DNA of 25,912 nucleotides from NCBI GenBank assembly GCA_920105805.1, contig CAKKTI010000311.1, positions 1 to 25,912 of the forward strand, given 5' to 3'. Below, piece after piece: positions 1-12,559 of this stretch; position 1 is the first letter of the stretch; every line of letters starts with the position of its first letter. The notes under the pieces are model-generated. The model did no database searches, was not told where the DNA came from, and was given only the letters and a program-made list of their open reading frames with translations. The stretch comes from Condylostoma magnum. Lineage: Eukaryota; Ciliophora; Heterotrichea; Heterotrichida; Condylostomatidae. Both the position numbers and the translations under genes were made by a program.

Positions 1-2
1 AA

Positions 3-3000
3 GGCTGTGAGGATTGGAATGATAAGTACTTATTTTATATACAGAATGGGGGAACAATGAGGTTTACTAACTGTGAAATTAAGAACTATCGTTTCAAGCT
101 AAGAGCTATCATATACGGGGAGAGCAGCATGAGTCTTTACTTATAAAATGTTGATTTCAAGTAAATCATTATCAGATTTTCTAGTAATAAAGAATAAGCA
201 GTAATATACAGATAAGCTGATTGTGGTGACGATAAATTTAATTCTTTTCTATGCGGAGAGTTTGAGTATAATGGAGGAACAGTGTCTTACTTGAACAATG
301 GATATGAGATTCAGAACTATGAGGCAGGCTTTATGAGTGGATTCCTGTATTTAAGATAAATGCAAAAGGTTGAAATAAAGTCAGTACATTTTATAAAGAA
401 TATAGTAATAGGAGAAGACTTGACTTTAAACATCATTGAAAACTCTGTTCTAGGTCATTTGATGTGCTTTAATTCAGTTCTAGAGTTAATTATTGATGAT
501 TGTTTATTCGATAAAAATGTGTCGTATGGACCACTGATAGAATTAAATTATGATATAAATGAATTTCCTCTTTTAGATGATGGACAAGGTAATGCATGGA
601 TGGCAAACCAACTTCATACTCATATAAATCAAACTATATTCAGAAATAATGTGTCCAATTCAAATGCTTTAATTTACTTTAAAATTGCAGCCTAATGTGA
701 AATTGCGAATTTCAAAATAGAGAACTCTACTATAGAGTATAACTTTACAATAGCTGGACAATTGCTAACTTTTGAACATTATGGAAACCATGAGAGAATG
801 CTAGTCGAAGGAGGGATAAAAGCAGCTTTAGGTGAAGGACAAACAGTCTTATTATAGTACAACTAAAAATCAATTCAAATCATAAATACAGTGTTCCAGC
901 ACAATCAAGGATAAGTCTAAGGTTTTCTTATAAAAACTAATAACACCTATAATATAAGCCTAATAGATACTACAATATATTACAATGGATAGATAGATTA
1001 TAAAAACATTGTCAAAAGAGTGCTTGTTGGGGAAAATAATGATGGATTCTTTGAGGATGACGACTCTTATATATCGCTGATTCCCGGATGGAGTCCTTAT
1101 ACCTCCTTTAACTCATTAATGCATTTTTAAGACATAAGCAATGTTATCTTCAATAATTTAATTTACACTGAAAATTATGCTTATAGCTAACAAGCTGAAA
1201 GCTCTATACAAATCTGGTGTAAGAGTTTGTAATATCCAGTGACTATCCTCGACTCCTAATTTTTAAGAAACACGGCATATTCAAGTGATTCAACTGTATT
1301 TGTAATAGAAACCAGCGATATAATTACAATAACAAACTCAAAATTTGCTGAAAATAAGAATGAAAACACATTATCAACCGGTACAATTTGAATTAGGGGG
1401 ACTCCATGCAAAAGGATAAGCGTAATTGATTCGGATTTTATTGGTAATAAGAGTGCGTAAGGGGCTGGGCTAAGCATTTAATCTGCTGGAGTAGTAGAAA
1501 TAAGAGATTCTACTTTTGATGGAAATAATGGCTTTCAAGAATATGGTGGAGCACTTAAGCTTTCTTCCTTTTATAGTGGCACAGAAAATCCATAACTAAT
1601 AATAGAATCTGTAAGATTTACTAATAATTACTCTAAAATAGGGGGATGTATTTACTTAACTGATTCCTCAGCGTAAGAATAGCTACTACAAATTCAGTTT
1701 ATGGATTTGACTATAGAAAAGAATAAGACTTTATAATAAGCCACTTTTCTATCTGTAGAATTTAATTAGCGATTAACAACTGATTCTTATATATCAAACT
1801 CATAATTTATAGGAAATACTTCAAATTTTGGATTGATAAATTTGTGGTATATTTAGGGCAATTTAACCATTGACAATTGTGACTTCATTTAAAATACTGG
1901 TATAGATGTAGCGGTTATAGTGATGGGGATAGTAGAATAAACTTAGAATAATACTTCTGCTCTCACAATCAAAGACTGTGTTTTTTCTTAGAACTAAGCT
2001 AACTCTATCATTGCAGTTGTTGATGTTGAGCATAGGTCATATCTCATTACTTAAAACTGTGAATTTATTGAAAACCAAGGAGCTTCGATTAGAATGGATA
2101 AGGGTTTATATTCAGATAATGGATCCCTTTTCAGTAACAACTCTTTCACTTTTGGTAGCTGTATAATTGCGTAGAATAGTTCCATAGCATTAATGAATAA
2201 CTCTAAATTTATTGAAAACACGGCTTCTGAAAATGCTGGATGTATATTACTCAACAGTAAATCAAAATTAACATGTACTGGCTGTACTTTTACTGGCAAT
2301 AACGCTGCAGAGTATGGCGGAGGAATTTATGTTGAACAGTAGTCAATTATTTAAGTTCTGGACTCAAGTGCTACATAGAATACTTCTGATAAAAGAGGAT
2401 GTTTTATTATGATGATAGGTGCAGAGTCGAATGATTCATTAGTTAAAAACTCATAGATCTTTAATAATCACTCAGCTGATGGAGGCTCTGTAGCCCTATT
2501 AATATCTCAAATTACAATTGAGAATTGTGAGTTTTATGGAAATACAAGTAACAACATTGCCCCTACAATAATAATGAATATGGCTACTATAAATATTGAT
2601 GATTGTCTTTTCAGAGATTCAATAGCTAACTATGGAGGAGCACACGTTTATGCAGTTACTTCTAGTACTCTTATAATCCATAATACGGATTTTATTGGAA
2701 GTATTTCCTAAAGCAAAGGAGCTTCTTTATTTTTGATCAACTCTGGAGTAAAAGTATATGATAGTAAGTTTGATGATTTGCAGGCATTAGGAGGCTCCGC
2801 AATAATCCTTTAAAGCGAGAGTAGTGCCGAAATATTTAACAGTACATTCGCAAATATCACATCATCAAAAGATTATGGGGTAATTGAAGCAACTGATAGC
2901 TGGTTAACTATAACAAACTCTGAATTTGATAAATTTTAAAACGGAGCTATTTATGGAAACTCACTAAACTCAATAGTTATATAAAAGACATCATTTAACT

Positions 3001-5741
3001 AAGGATCAAGCTATGATGGGGCAGCAATATACTGCTCTAAATGTAGATCAATACAACTAATAGGAAATACTTTTAAAGATCTTCAATCTACAAATAATGG
3101 AGGAGGTGTTTACTTTCATTATGATTAAGCAAATGGCGAAACAATTGAAATAATAGGCAATACTTTCGAATAAAACACAGCTAAAATCGGAGGAGGGATA
3201 TATGTAGAAAATATATCGATCAATATACAAAGTAATTCATTTATTAATAATTCTGTTGTTTTAGAATCTCCGAATTGTTTAAGAGAAAGTTTAGGAGGTG
3301 CAATTTATTTAACTTGTAGTTCTTTGGATCTGTGTTCTCATTCAATAGATTCTAATGTATTTATAGGCAATAAGGCGTCATGTAATGGAGGTGCAGTAGC
3401 TTGGGATATAATTCAACCAGCAGACACTAATAATCAATTTGAAAGCAATGAGTCTGCTTATGCTCCGGAAATAGCATCTTATCCAGTAGCTTTAATGGCT
3501 TTAGATGAAGATAATAATCCCATTACTCAAAACAGAATACTCAACCCAGTTATATAAGATGTATAGAATATTGCAAGTGGATAGACTAATGAGGGAATGA
3601 AAATAAAAGTAGGAGTAGTTGATACTTATAAAAATGTAGTAAAAACTGATAATTGGAGTACTGGGAGATTAGTATCAAGTGATAGATCTCTTACTATTAG
3701 AGGAACTACTCAAATAATTGCTAAATAAGGTGTGTATACATTCGATAATTTTGAGCTAGTAGCATCACCTGGAAGCAGTGGATCAATATCTGTTGTAAGC
3801 AATGCTATAGACGATGATAAAATTAAAAACTCTGGGTTTACTGATTATTCTTTATATGGAAGCTAAGTTAACGTCTCTGTTTAATTCCGAGAATGCATTT
3901 CTGGAGAGATTTTGAATTCATCAAAGGAATGTGAGGTTTGTCTTGGTCCTGATAAGTATTCAATAGGGAAAGGGAAAACAGAATGCTCATAATGTCCAAC
4001 TGGAGCCCTGTGTTATGATGGAGATTAAATTATGCCGGAAGCAGGTTATTGGAGAAGCAGTTCTATAAGTGAAAATTTTGTACAGTGTCCTAATACAGAT
4101 GCTTGTATCGGGTCACCTTCAAAGACAAATCTTAAGTATACGGGAGAGTGTAATACAGGGTTTAAAGGAAATCTTTGTTAGAATTGCAAATCTGGCTACT
4201 CTAGAACAGCTAAAAATTAATGTGGTAGTTGCCCTGAAGCTGAACTAAATGGACTAAGATTAGGAGGAATAATAATAGTAGTTCTAATCCTGATATGCAT
4301 CATGGTAAGAACCACTATGAATTCCGCATATAAGCCGAAAGCAATGCACTCTATATACATGAAGATATTCATGAATTATCTATAGCTAGTAATGTTAACT
4401 GCTTCTTTTAATCTTGACTGGCCAACCATGGTACTCGAGATGTTCTAAGCACAAGAACAAGCCGGAACAATGTCAGAATAGGTATTTTCAGTTGATTGCT
4501 TTATAGTGTCAGAAGACGATGATAAAGCAGGAGAAAATGCCTTTTTCTATAAAGTAGCTTTTATGACCTTTGCTCCTTTTCTTATAATAATCTTAGCATT
4601 CATTGTATGAATTAGTATATCAATATACAAGAATAGTTATAAATATATGAAGGATGAGTTTATAGCTACATTAGTTATACTGTTATTCATAATTCATCCT
4701 AATCTAGTGAAATCGTAGTTTTCAGCATTTAGTTGTAGAACAATTGATGAAGGGGAGTGGTGGCTAGTTGAAAATTTAGATGTTGAATGCTGGACTGGAG
4801 ATCATATGTTCTACTCTTTATTCTTTGCACTCCCAGGTATAATAATATGGGGAATTGGTATACCAACTATATGCCTATATGAACTGCAGAAGAAAAGAAG
4901 ATAATTGGATAAATTAAGTACTAGACTTAAATTTGGGTTTTTATTCAATGGATTCAACTACAAACACTATTATTGGGAGTTTATTATATTGTATAGAAAA
5001 ATATTTATCATATTTTGCTCTATATTTCTAGGCAATCTATTCTCAGTAGAAGTTTAAGCTTTGACAGTGATGATAATTCTGCTTATCAGTGTATATATTT
5101 AGTATGAAAACCAACCTTACAGTGAAGATGATTTAAACAAGATGGAAGTAAGGTCTATTTTAGTATCTTCAATCACTATCTACTGTGGGCTCTATTTCTT
5201 AGCTGGAGATCCTAATGAAGAAAGTAAAATAGTCCTTTTCTGCTTTATCTTATGCAGTAATATATACTTCCTATACTACTGAATTCCTAAAATGTTTGGA
5301 GCTGGACTTTAATTATTAGGAAATAAAATACCTTGTATAAGAAAACATATTAAAAAGGTGCATGATGGTTTTGATGATGATTTATTTGTTTCAAGAAATG
5401 TAAATCAAAACGTTATTAGGAAAGGTTAGGATGAGTGGTTTTCTATCCTTTAATAAAGAGATTATAATAAAGAGTTCTAAGTTAGCCATATTGATTTTAT
5501 TGGAGAAAATTATAATATGAGCAGTTTTTATTTAGATATTGTTGATGAAAAGAATCAATAATATGATAGTTTTTATGATGAATGTTCTATGAGAAATTTA
5601 ACGTTTTAAGATAGTGAAGATCAAACCTGTCCTACTGTTATTGATAATCCAGTTGATTAATTAGATTAGTAAAGTTTTTAGATAAGCGGGTTTTATTAAT
5701 CTTTTGAATCTATAGACTAAGTCAATTTTAATTTCAAATGA
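3..5741 (+). CDS. Giant multi-pass membrane protein with beta-helix ectodomain, 5' partial
   Basis: The gene enters from the left edge and stays in one frame (codons start at positions divisible by 3) for 1912 visible residues if TAA/TAG are read as Gln and TGA as Trp. Residues about 1-1180 are Asn/Ser/Thr-rich repeats of the kind 'F-x-x-N-x-A-x-x-x-G-G-x-I-Y', typical of right-handed beta-helix or Pmp-like extracellular domains. At about 3890-4240 lies a cysteine-rich stalk with GYWR and CxxCxxGY motifs. It is followed at about 4255-5300 by roughly nine hydrophobic segments and then an acidic, Gln-rich cytoplasmic tail. This architecture is common in ciliate 'transmembrane protein' families; ligand and role are unknown. 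In-frame TGA at 1389, 4608 and 5277 is read through as Trp, yet TGA 5739-5741 (after VNFNFK) coincides with loss of coding character and is taken as the stop. No intron that changes frame was found. The start and any signal peptide lie outside the window. Confidence 0.85.
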
Positions 5742-6009
5742 TTGGGAAAGTTTCTATGGGATTTTGCTTATCAGCTTTAAATGTTGTTTTGTATGTAACT
5801 GTTATTTGATAACAGCATTAGAACAATAATTTAAAAGTTTAATCTAAAATATATTGTGAATGATATCATGTTTAAACATTATTTCAATAGCTTAATATTG
5901 TTATGGCTAATTTATACTAATTATTAACTGTTAATTAGATTTTCGATTCTGATGTTTAAAATAATTATCTAACCCTTATTAGAATATTAGGAGAATATCA
6001 GTATCTATA
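5742..6009. other. AT-rich spacer
   Basis: This stretch after the receptor gene is poorer in G and C than the flanking genes and has no recognisable domain. All frames are open under this code, so openness means nothing here. An in-frame ATG at 5903 opens a reading that runs over the WD40 relic; I consider it fortuitous. The 3' end signal of the upstream gene should lie here, but I cannot point to it. Confidence 0.4.
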
Positions 6010-6250
6010 AGCTATAACTACCCTTCACTAGTTTATTAAATCCACCAGATGCTCATATTTCCCCACTTCTTAATATAAAACTGATATCACCACACCATTA
6101 ATGCTTCTGTTATTCTATGGGTTTTACAGTCCCATACTATTATATAAAGTTATAGATGAAGATTTCTATTAAAAGTTCTTATAATGTTTAGTAAACCATT
6201 TATAGTATGTATTCATTAACAATTGGTAAAGAAGGTTTAAGCTACTGTAA
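6010..6250 (-). pseudogene. Decayed WD40 repeats related to the two WD40 genes
   Basis: Read on the minus strand, 6010-6145 aligns at DNA level with the repeat unit of the WD40 genes at 13947 and 18109. It has the stretch AGTATGGGACT followed by TAAAACCCAT (WD motif and inter-repeat linker), then the TATCAGTTTTATATTAAGAA and CATCTGGTGGATTTAATAAA stretches. These have the same order and nearly the same spacing as in the live genes. Small indels put the matching pieces in different frames, so it no longer encodes a propeller blade. A weaker match to a second unit extends to about 6250. No N-terminal part of the family was found on this strand. It is most simply a fragment of a third copy left by duplication and decay. 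The alternative is a chance match to the possible plus-strand gene here, which the length of the match makes unlikely. Confidence 0.55.
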
Positions 6251-7124
6251 TTATGTTGAAAATATGCTATATATAAAATAATATAACTTCTTTAGAAAAT
6301 TGATGAGTAGAAAACACTTAGATATGAGTTAATAATATTTAAATGTATAATTGCCATAAGACATATATAAACTTTTATACTTTGCCAATTTTAAAAATGG
6401 AAAACTGTATAGAGTTAATAGAAGCCTAGTTCCTAATTTCTAGTATTCCCAGTTGAATCAATAATATATAAGATAATCAATCTATACAAAATATGGCATA
6501 TTATCGAAAGAAAACTTAAGCAAAATTAGCTTTGTAGTTACACCTGCATTCTCAATTAATAAAAGATTATTAATACAGGAAAATTGAGCTAGATATACAA
6601 CTAAGAAAATTTTCAGGTTTTAAAGTTAATAATATTATAAGACAATAGAGAATTATTTCATAAGAAGAATATTTGGAGAAGACCCGACAGCTAATGATTA
6701 GCATAGAATGAGCCAAATACTATTATCTTATTTACATTTGAAGATTTAATTTCTTTTAGGCTTATTTAAGTGAGCAATTTAGGATAAATCTTCTTTTTAA
6801 CATGTATCCGTAAAAATTCCAATCTCTAAAGCTATTCGTTTAGTTAAAGAGTATTTATTTAATAGATATCAGTTTAACATTATAGTATAGCATTTCCTTA
6901 GTTAAATAGTCAGATTTATTGGAAGATGTCTTATATTTCTCATTAATTTGTTGAATCAGAATAAACAGGAAATTTTACAATGAAAAATACTCTAAGATCT
7001 TATTAATCACAGATTAGAGGGCTACAACGTTTGTATATTAGTTTCAAAAATGATAGAATTTATATTGAAAATCTGTTTTAGGGGATAAAAACATCTTTGT
7101 AGGAACTAACCTGGGTTTGAGTGA
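6207..7124 (+). CDS. Possible gene, unrecognised helical protein of about 305 residues
   Basis: I do not recognise this protein. From ATG 6207 a frame (codons at positions divisible by 3) gives a continuous, plausible sequence beginning MYSLTIGKEGL. It has an ordinary mix of charged and hydrophobic residues and predicted helices such as AIRLVKEYLFNRYQF and LQWKILQDLINHRLEGYN. In its second half (about 6560-7120) codons beginning with G are modestly enriched, as in the certain genes here; the first half shows no such bias. TGA at 7122-7124 is a possible stop. A longer reading could start at ATG 5903 and use a 16-nt GT-AG stretch (6226-6241), but it would run through the WD40 relic. Convergent with the surface-protein gene ending at 7327. 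Without homology this stays tentative. Confidence 0.35.
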
Positions 7125-7326
7125 ACATACCTTACTTTTACACTCTTTTCTTAATCAAAAATCTAAATAATAGATTTTTTTACTATATGCTAAAATAATT
7201 GTAGGAATATAAGATTCCATTGATAAGGATGAAATTTTAATTTAAAGTCTTTGATTCTATATAATCTAAAGACATAATACATATTTTTATCCTGTGATTA
7301 ATCTTCAAGAGCATTTTATAAGGTAG
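7125..7326. other. Spacer between convergent gene ends
   Basis: This AT-rich stretch lies between the possible plus-strand gene and the TAG (7327-7329) chosen as the end of the minus-strand surface protein. No motif or repeat was recognised. Either neighbour could extend into it, because the true stop codons are uncertain. Confidence 0.35.
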
Positions 7327-10300
7327 CTATAAATACAAGATATTTATTGCAGTTTCTAAAATAGGTTTGATTAAATTTATTAATACATCTTCTATTATAG
7401 TGTTATCAACTTCCATATTTTAGAAGGACTTATTACTTTGGATAGAATCACTTAGTACTTTAAACTAGTATCGTCAATTGGGTTCTAATATACTGAGCCC
7501 TAATTAAATATGAAAGTATTTATTGCTTATTATAACTGTATAAACTGCCAACTAATATTAAAAAATGGTTATCCTATCTAATCACTTTCTGTTTCTATTC
7601 TCATAATATTACCTCGAGTAGTATCTTCTAAACTATCATCGGGAATAGCATTATTATTCTAAGGCTTCATTTACAATAATATTTGTAGTAGGAGGCCCAT
7701 TTGGCACAATATCATTACTAGGAGATTCGTTTAATTCTTATTTCTTTTAGCACCTTCCTTTCAAAAACTACACAAATTTTACAATAGCATTTATATAGAA
7801 TCCTAGAATTTAAAGTCCAACTACAGAAAAAAGGCTTATCATAATAATATAGCAAATTACTTTCCGCTAATCGTAATTGATGAAATTAAATTAAAGACTA
7901 AATATTAGGAAAATTGTAAGAAGTAAGCCTAATTCATAGATTAAATTAAGTTTATATCCTAAATTCTTCTAATCAAAAGGTTAAAAAATTGCCAAGTATA
8001 CAATACTTACCGTTTGAGCTATTAATAGAACTTTTAGTTATAATTACGGATTCTCTTATAGAATTACTAGAGCAAATGTAATTACTATCTTTTTTATAAA
8101 ATTAATCAGTGTTAACCCAGCTCTTGCTTTAGTTTTAGTCTATTAATTATCATAAAACTCTCCAAATATCTTTTTATACTCTTCTTGCTTTAATTTTTCT
8201 CTTTTAACTAATAAAACCCTTGCAATAATAGTTATAGCAAACAAAATAAAAATACCTATGAATGAAGCTAAGGTTAAATACTAGAAAATTATCTAATATC
8301 CATAAAACGTTAAATCTCTGAATTATAGAAAGATAGCTAATTAAACTGGAAGGCAAACTGTAATTGAAATTCGAATAAAAGCCTAATAATTGAAAACATA
8401 GTAAATTTTCCCAATGAATCTGTTATTCTTACATTTCTTTATAAATAAGCTTAAAAGGAATCCGATTAATATTGCTATATATATCATTATAAATCTTCAC
8501 GAGTTTAATACAATGTTAGTACTTATTTCTTCTATTTAGAATTTGCCCTCAATAAAATTTGATTCTAAAAATTGAAGTTAATCCGTAGCAAAATCAGGTA
8601 TAAATTAAAAGTTAGCAAATTCTCATGATCTTAAAAAGGTTGTTAATTCATCTGAGTACTAAACATTAATGAACAGTAAGACATATGCATACTACATGGC
8701 TTCTACACTTTTCCATAATACTTCTATTTACACATTAGCTCCAAAAAGGGACATGAGTCATGATAAACTTATAGAGGCTCCTGCAGTGGCCTGTGTAGAA
8801 TATGAAGTATCTTTTATTTATTAGGTATTTGACGGTAGAAATTCATCAAGTATTGTTGCTTTTAGTTCAGAAGGACCTTTAAATCCATATTAATCTTGTG
8901 ATTTTGTTTTAAATACCACTTTTAAGATAGTATTACTTTATATAACAGTTGATGGAGTTACAATTAGTATAATCCTAGATGTTCATTCAGTTTCATATTA
9001 CCAACTAACTTCATAAATAGCATTTTGGATCTCTACTGTTGTTTCTGCTGTAAAATTATTACCTATATAAACTTAAGAGCTTCATTTTATCTGCAGTTCA
9101 TACTAATTTGAGCTTAATCCGATATATTCTAATTAAGCAGTTAATTCCTCATTAGAGCATCCAGTTTCATTGCATAGAAATCCTTTTTCCTTTTTACATA
9201 AGGAGCTACATCCGTCTCCATCCAAATTGTTTCCATCATCACACTCATGTTATCCTAAATGAATACCATCTCCACATATTTCAGTACATTAATTGCCTAA
9301 GCTTTTCTATATATTAGAACTTAAATCAGGTAGTTAAATAATTCAATTTTATCCAAAGCCTTCGATTTAATCACAACTATAGCATTAATTATTTATCAAG
9401 ATTAATCCATCTTCACATTTTTAGCATTGAATATCATTAGAAATAAAGTTGCACTATATACAACCATTTCAGCATTTCTTACAATCCTATTCTTCATCTA
9501 TGTAAAACCCTATTGGACATTAACATGTATTACTTTAGGATAAATAGTTTTCTTTACATAGAATACATTTATAATCTTCTGTAATGATTGTATTTCCTAT
9601 ACATTCACATTTGTCATTGATTAAAGTATAGTCATATACACATTTTTAGCATTGATTATCATAAATTTCACATGTTGAATCAAATTTGAGATAAATTAAG
9701 TATTTAGTTGAATCATCATCACTTTCTTCAGGAGTGTAATCAAATTAAACTAAAACTTCCATAACACCTACACTTATTTGGTCAATTTGAAAGAGTACTA
9801 AGAATTCCAAGCTATCCTTATCGTAATAAATCTTTAAATCGGTGATTTAACTATTCTTGAGCTGAAATTACATCTAATCATTAATATTAGAATCTATATG
9901 TGAAGAGATTGCAATCGAAATAATAAAATAGTTATCAGTTATTCCTTTATATTATACATTAGGTCGCTTGTATTCTTTTGTAAAGCAAATTGTTCTATTA
10001 TATAATTCATTTTAACATTCTATACCTTATTCAATAATGCAGATAGAGCTACATCCATCTCCATCTAAATTGTTTCCATCATCACATTCATTTTAGCCCA
10101 TATGAATTCCATCTCCACATATTTCAGTGCATTCATTCATGAGTTGTTATTAAGTTGATTCAGGAACTTAATTAAACTCTATCTTGTAGTCCTCTGAGAA
10201 TCCTTAAATAATACTACAGTGATACTCAAAACATAGATCTGGTGTAAGATTACAGTACATGCATTCATCTTATTATTATCCACATACTGGCTAACATTCA

Positions 10301-12261
10301 GAATTCTAGCAATTAAGACAATCAAAACAGTTGTCCGTAGGAATAGGTATATCAATTATTTCAGCATTACCTAGATAAATTAGATCATATAGAAAACTAT
10401 TTTGGCTTGTATCGTTGTTAATAAAGCTATGAATAACTTAATAATTGTAGTCTATATCTAATTAAACTTCTTATTTCAAAACATAATCATCGTTTATATA
10501 TAATAATAACTTTCTTTGAGTCAATTTATAAGCTAACTTTGCATCATACCATTTCTATATATCATTATTTTCTTTGTATACATAAGTTTAGCTAGGATAA
10601 TCCTACTAAGGAACTTGTATTGTTATTGATGAGTTAACAAGTAATTCAAGTATAACTTGGCTGCCTTGAGTAATCTGAAATCTAAAGTTTTTGTTAAAAT
10701 CGAAAATGATAAATTATAAGTAAAAATCATAGGGTAATATTGGGGATATATTATCTACATTGACAATATCTACTTACTAATCTTGACTTAATACAACACC
10801 AAAATCTTGTACAATTTCTGCTACTTCACCATTCACTTTTGGATAATATTGACCAGCATCATAATTACCATGGAATTCAAATCTTAAATTAAACCGTTCA
10901 CCTTGACAAGTACCATCATTATTTGCTTATTTCCACCATGGACAAGCAATTAAACATGATTTGATCTCCTCATCATAAGTAAAGTCTGTATTACAGCTTA
11001 AGCAATTTGTATGAAGAGGGCCATCACAACTTTAACATCTTTCACTGCATGGTAAACACTGGCCAAATTATGCAAAATATCCAGTATTGCATGTAAATTA
11101 GGTGAAATCTGATAATAAGACTCCATTAATAACTTATTTCTTTGTGAATTAGTTTAATCGATCATTGATTTGTTATACGGTTGGTATATAATCATAAGCA
11201 ATTACATCAGTTTATTCCGGATTTCCTATTAATTCTAAAAACGATACTGTTTCAGATTGTCAAGAAAAGCTGGAATCTATAATTTCATATATCTAAAATT
11301 TATTCGAGATAAGAAAATAAAGGGTATCTGTTTGCTTGTACCCAAATCCAAATAAGACTCAATCATCTTATGCAAAGCTGGATTATATTTAATTACTATC
11401 GTTATTAGAAGACCATTTATAATAATCGTTATTTATTTCAATTTACAGATGGTTCTACGTATTTATTCATTTTAAGTGGTATTCTAGTTATTACTCGCTT
11501 CTATAATACCCTGTAATGAAGAATTATTCCTCAAAGTTATAATTATTGAAGTTTTAAAAGGGATTATAGTAAAGATAATCACTGCCTGCATATACAATAG
11601 TATAGTCATTTGATAGAAACTACTTAGAATACAATGGAATGTAAGATGCACATCTTGGTGAGTAACTTGGCATGGTGAGTTTGCTACAATCAAATCTAGT
11701 ATCATAAAAATCTTGAGCTTCTCTAGAAGAGTTAAAAAACACCCCATCTTCTATACTTAAGTCGACTATTCAACCTACAAACTAAGGTGCAACTTACAGC
11801 TTACAATCAAAATAGGCTTAAATATATTAATGTAAGTCCATTTCTATAGATTCATCCCCTTAATACAATTTAACTGTTTTCTTATTGATCGACAATGCGC
11901 AATATAATCATTACTTCTAGTAAATGTTTTCCATTGTAATCCTACTAATTGTCTCTTAATGTGAAAATTATTCTAAAACTATTACTCCATTGCTAATTTG
12001 TAAGTTTATTTCACTATCTTAATAAAAAATCGAAATTACTGTATATTAATCCAAATAATTGTCTTACATAAAGAAACATGCAATTGTTATTTCATCTTTT
12101 GGAACATCTCCCTTAAAGAACGAGAGATCTAAGTCAATTATGATAGATTGGTGCTTCTAATTATTAGGGTATCAATTCCGGAAATAGAATTGACTGTATG
12201 AGTTGATAATAGTTAATTCTCTGTGAGCTTGTGCAATCGCCAGAAATAGAACAGAAAGCAT
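7327..12261 (-). CDS. Large cell-surface protein: signal peptide, lectin-like and Cys-rich domains, two DUF4215-type repeats, seven membrane segments
   Basis: ATG 12259-12261 opens a signal peptide (MLSVLFLAIAQAH). Removing two tiny introns (7659-7674, 7536-7552) gives 1633 residues ending at TAG 7327-7329; exon lengths 4587, 106 and 209 nt fit a single frame. Modules in order: laminin-G/concanavalin-like beta domains with cysteine-rich CxxC segments between them; a DUF4215-type repeat (CGDGIHMG, then ECDDGNNLDGDGCSS) at about 10130-10040; another beta domain; EGF/furin-like CxxC repeats at 9690-9370; a second DUF4215-type repeat at 9290-9200; a long beta-rich stretch; seven hydrophobic helices at about 8520-7740; and a polar tail with IPDDSLEDTT and MEVDNTIIEDVL. 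It is therefore a receptor-like plasma-membrane protein with its N-terminus outside; ligand unknown. In-frame TGA reads as Trp (for example after FYFRN). It shares module types with the gene at 19080. The C-terminal end is the least certain part. Confidence 0.85.
7536..7552 (-). other. 17-nt spliceosomal intron, probable
   Basis: On the minus strand this is GTTGGCAGTTTATACAG. Removing it joins the FFNI frame to a frame with good coding character (LGLSILEPN, SNKSFQNMEVDNTIIEDV) that otherwise lies in another phase. The reading is plausible but less secure than the 16-nt intron 117 nt upstream, because the gene might instead stop at TAG just after ETESD. Confidence 0.5.
7659..7674 (-). other. 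16-nt spliceosomal intron
   Basis: On the minus strand this is GTAAATGAAGCCTTAG. Upstream the frame encodes the last membrane helix and tail of the surface protein (to NGPPTTNII). Downstream the matching frame is shifted by one and encodes NNNAIPDDSLEDTTRGN. Removing exactly these 16 nt joins the two frames, and the first exon is then exactly 1529 codons. Size and GT-AG ends match the 15-16-nt introns known from heterotrich ciliates. Confidence 0.75.
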
Positions 12262-12559
12262 ATTTATATTAAAACTGTACTTTTATTATTTATGCTAATA
12301 ACCCAAGGTAAAATTACAATGAATATTACAAGAGCATAGGAAATACGACGACAGATTATTTAAGTAATCAAAATAAGAGTGTTTTACTATGTTAAAATAT
12401 CTTAAAATGAAGTCAAGCCATCTATATATAAATAATCAACAAATTAATCTATATGCATTATTTGTATAAGTATTGTGAAAATACAGAAAAACGATCATGG
12501 TTGATTAGAGGATACAAAAACTCTAACAATCATAACACTTTCATACTAGGAGTATAAAA
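12262..12559. other. Upstream spacer of the surface-protein gene
   Basis: This spacer lies between the start of the minus-strand surface-protein gene and the probable gene further right. It is AT-rich and includes oligo(A/T) runs. It should hold the promoter of the surface protein, but no specific element was recognised. The 3' end of the gene to the right may extend into it. Confidence 0.35.

Noticed and set aside
1256-1477. Minus-strand open frame inside the receptor gene
   Set aside because: It lies wholly antisense to a continuous beta-helix-coding frame and has no own motif; it appears only under the standard code.
6397-6430. ATGGAAAACTGTAT resembling the start of both WD40 genes (MENCI-like)
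   Set aside because: Similarity ends after about eight codons, no other N-terminal family sequence follows, and the frame has no coding bias; probably chance in AT-rich DNA.
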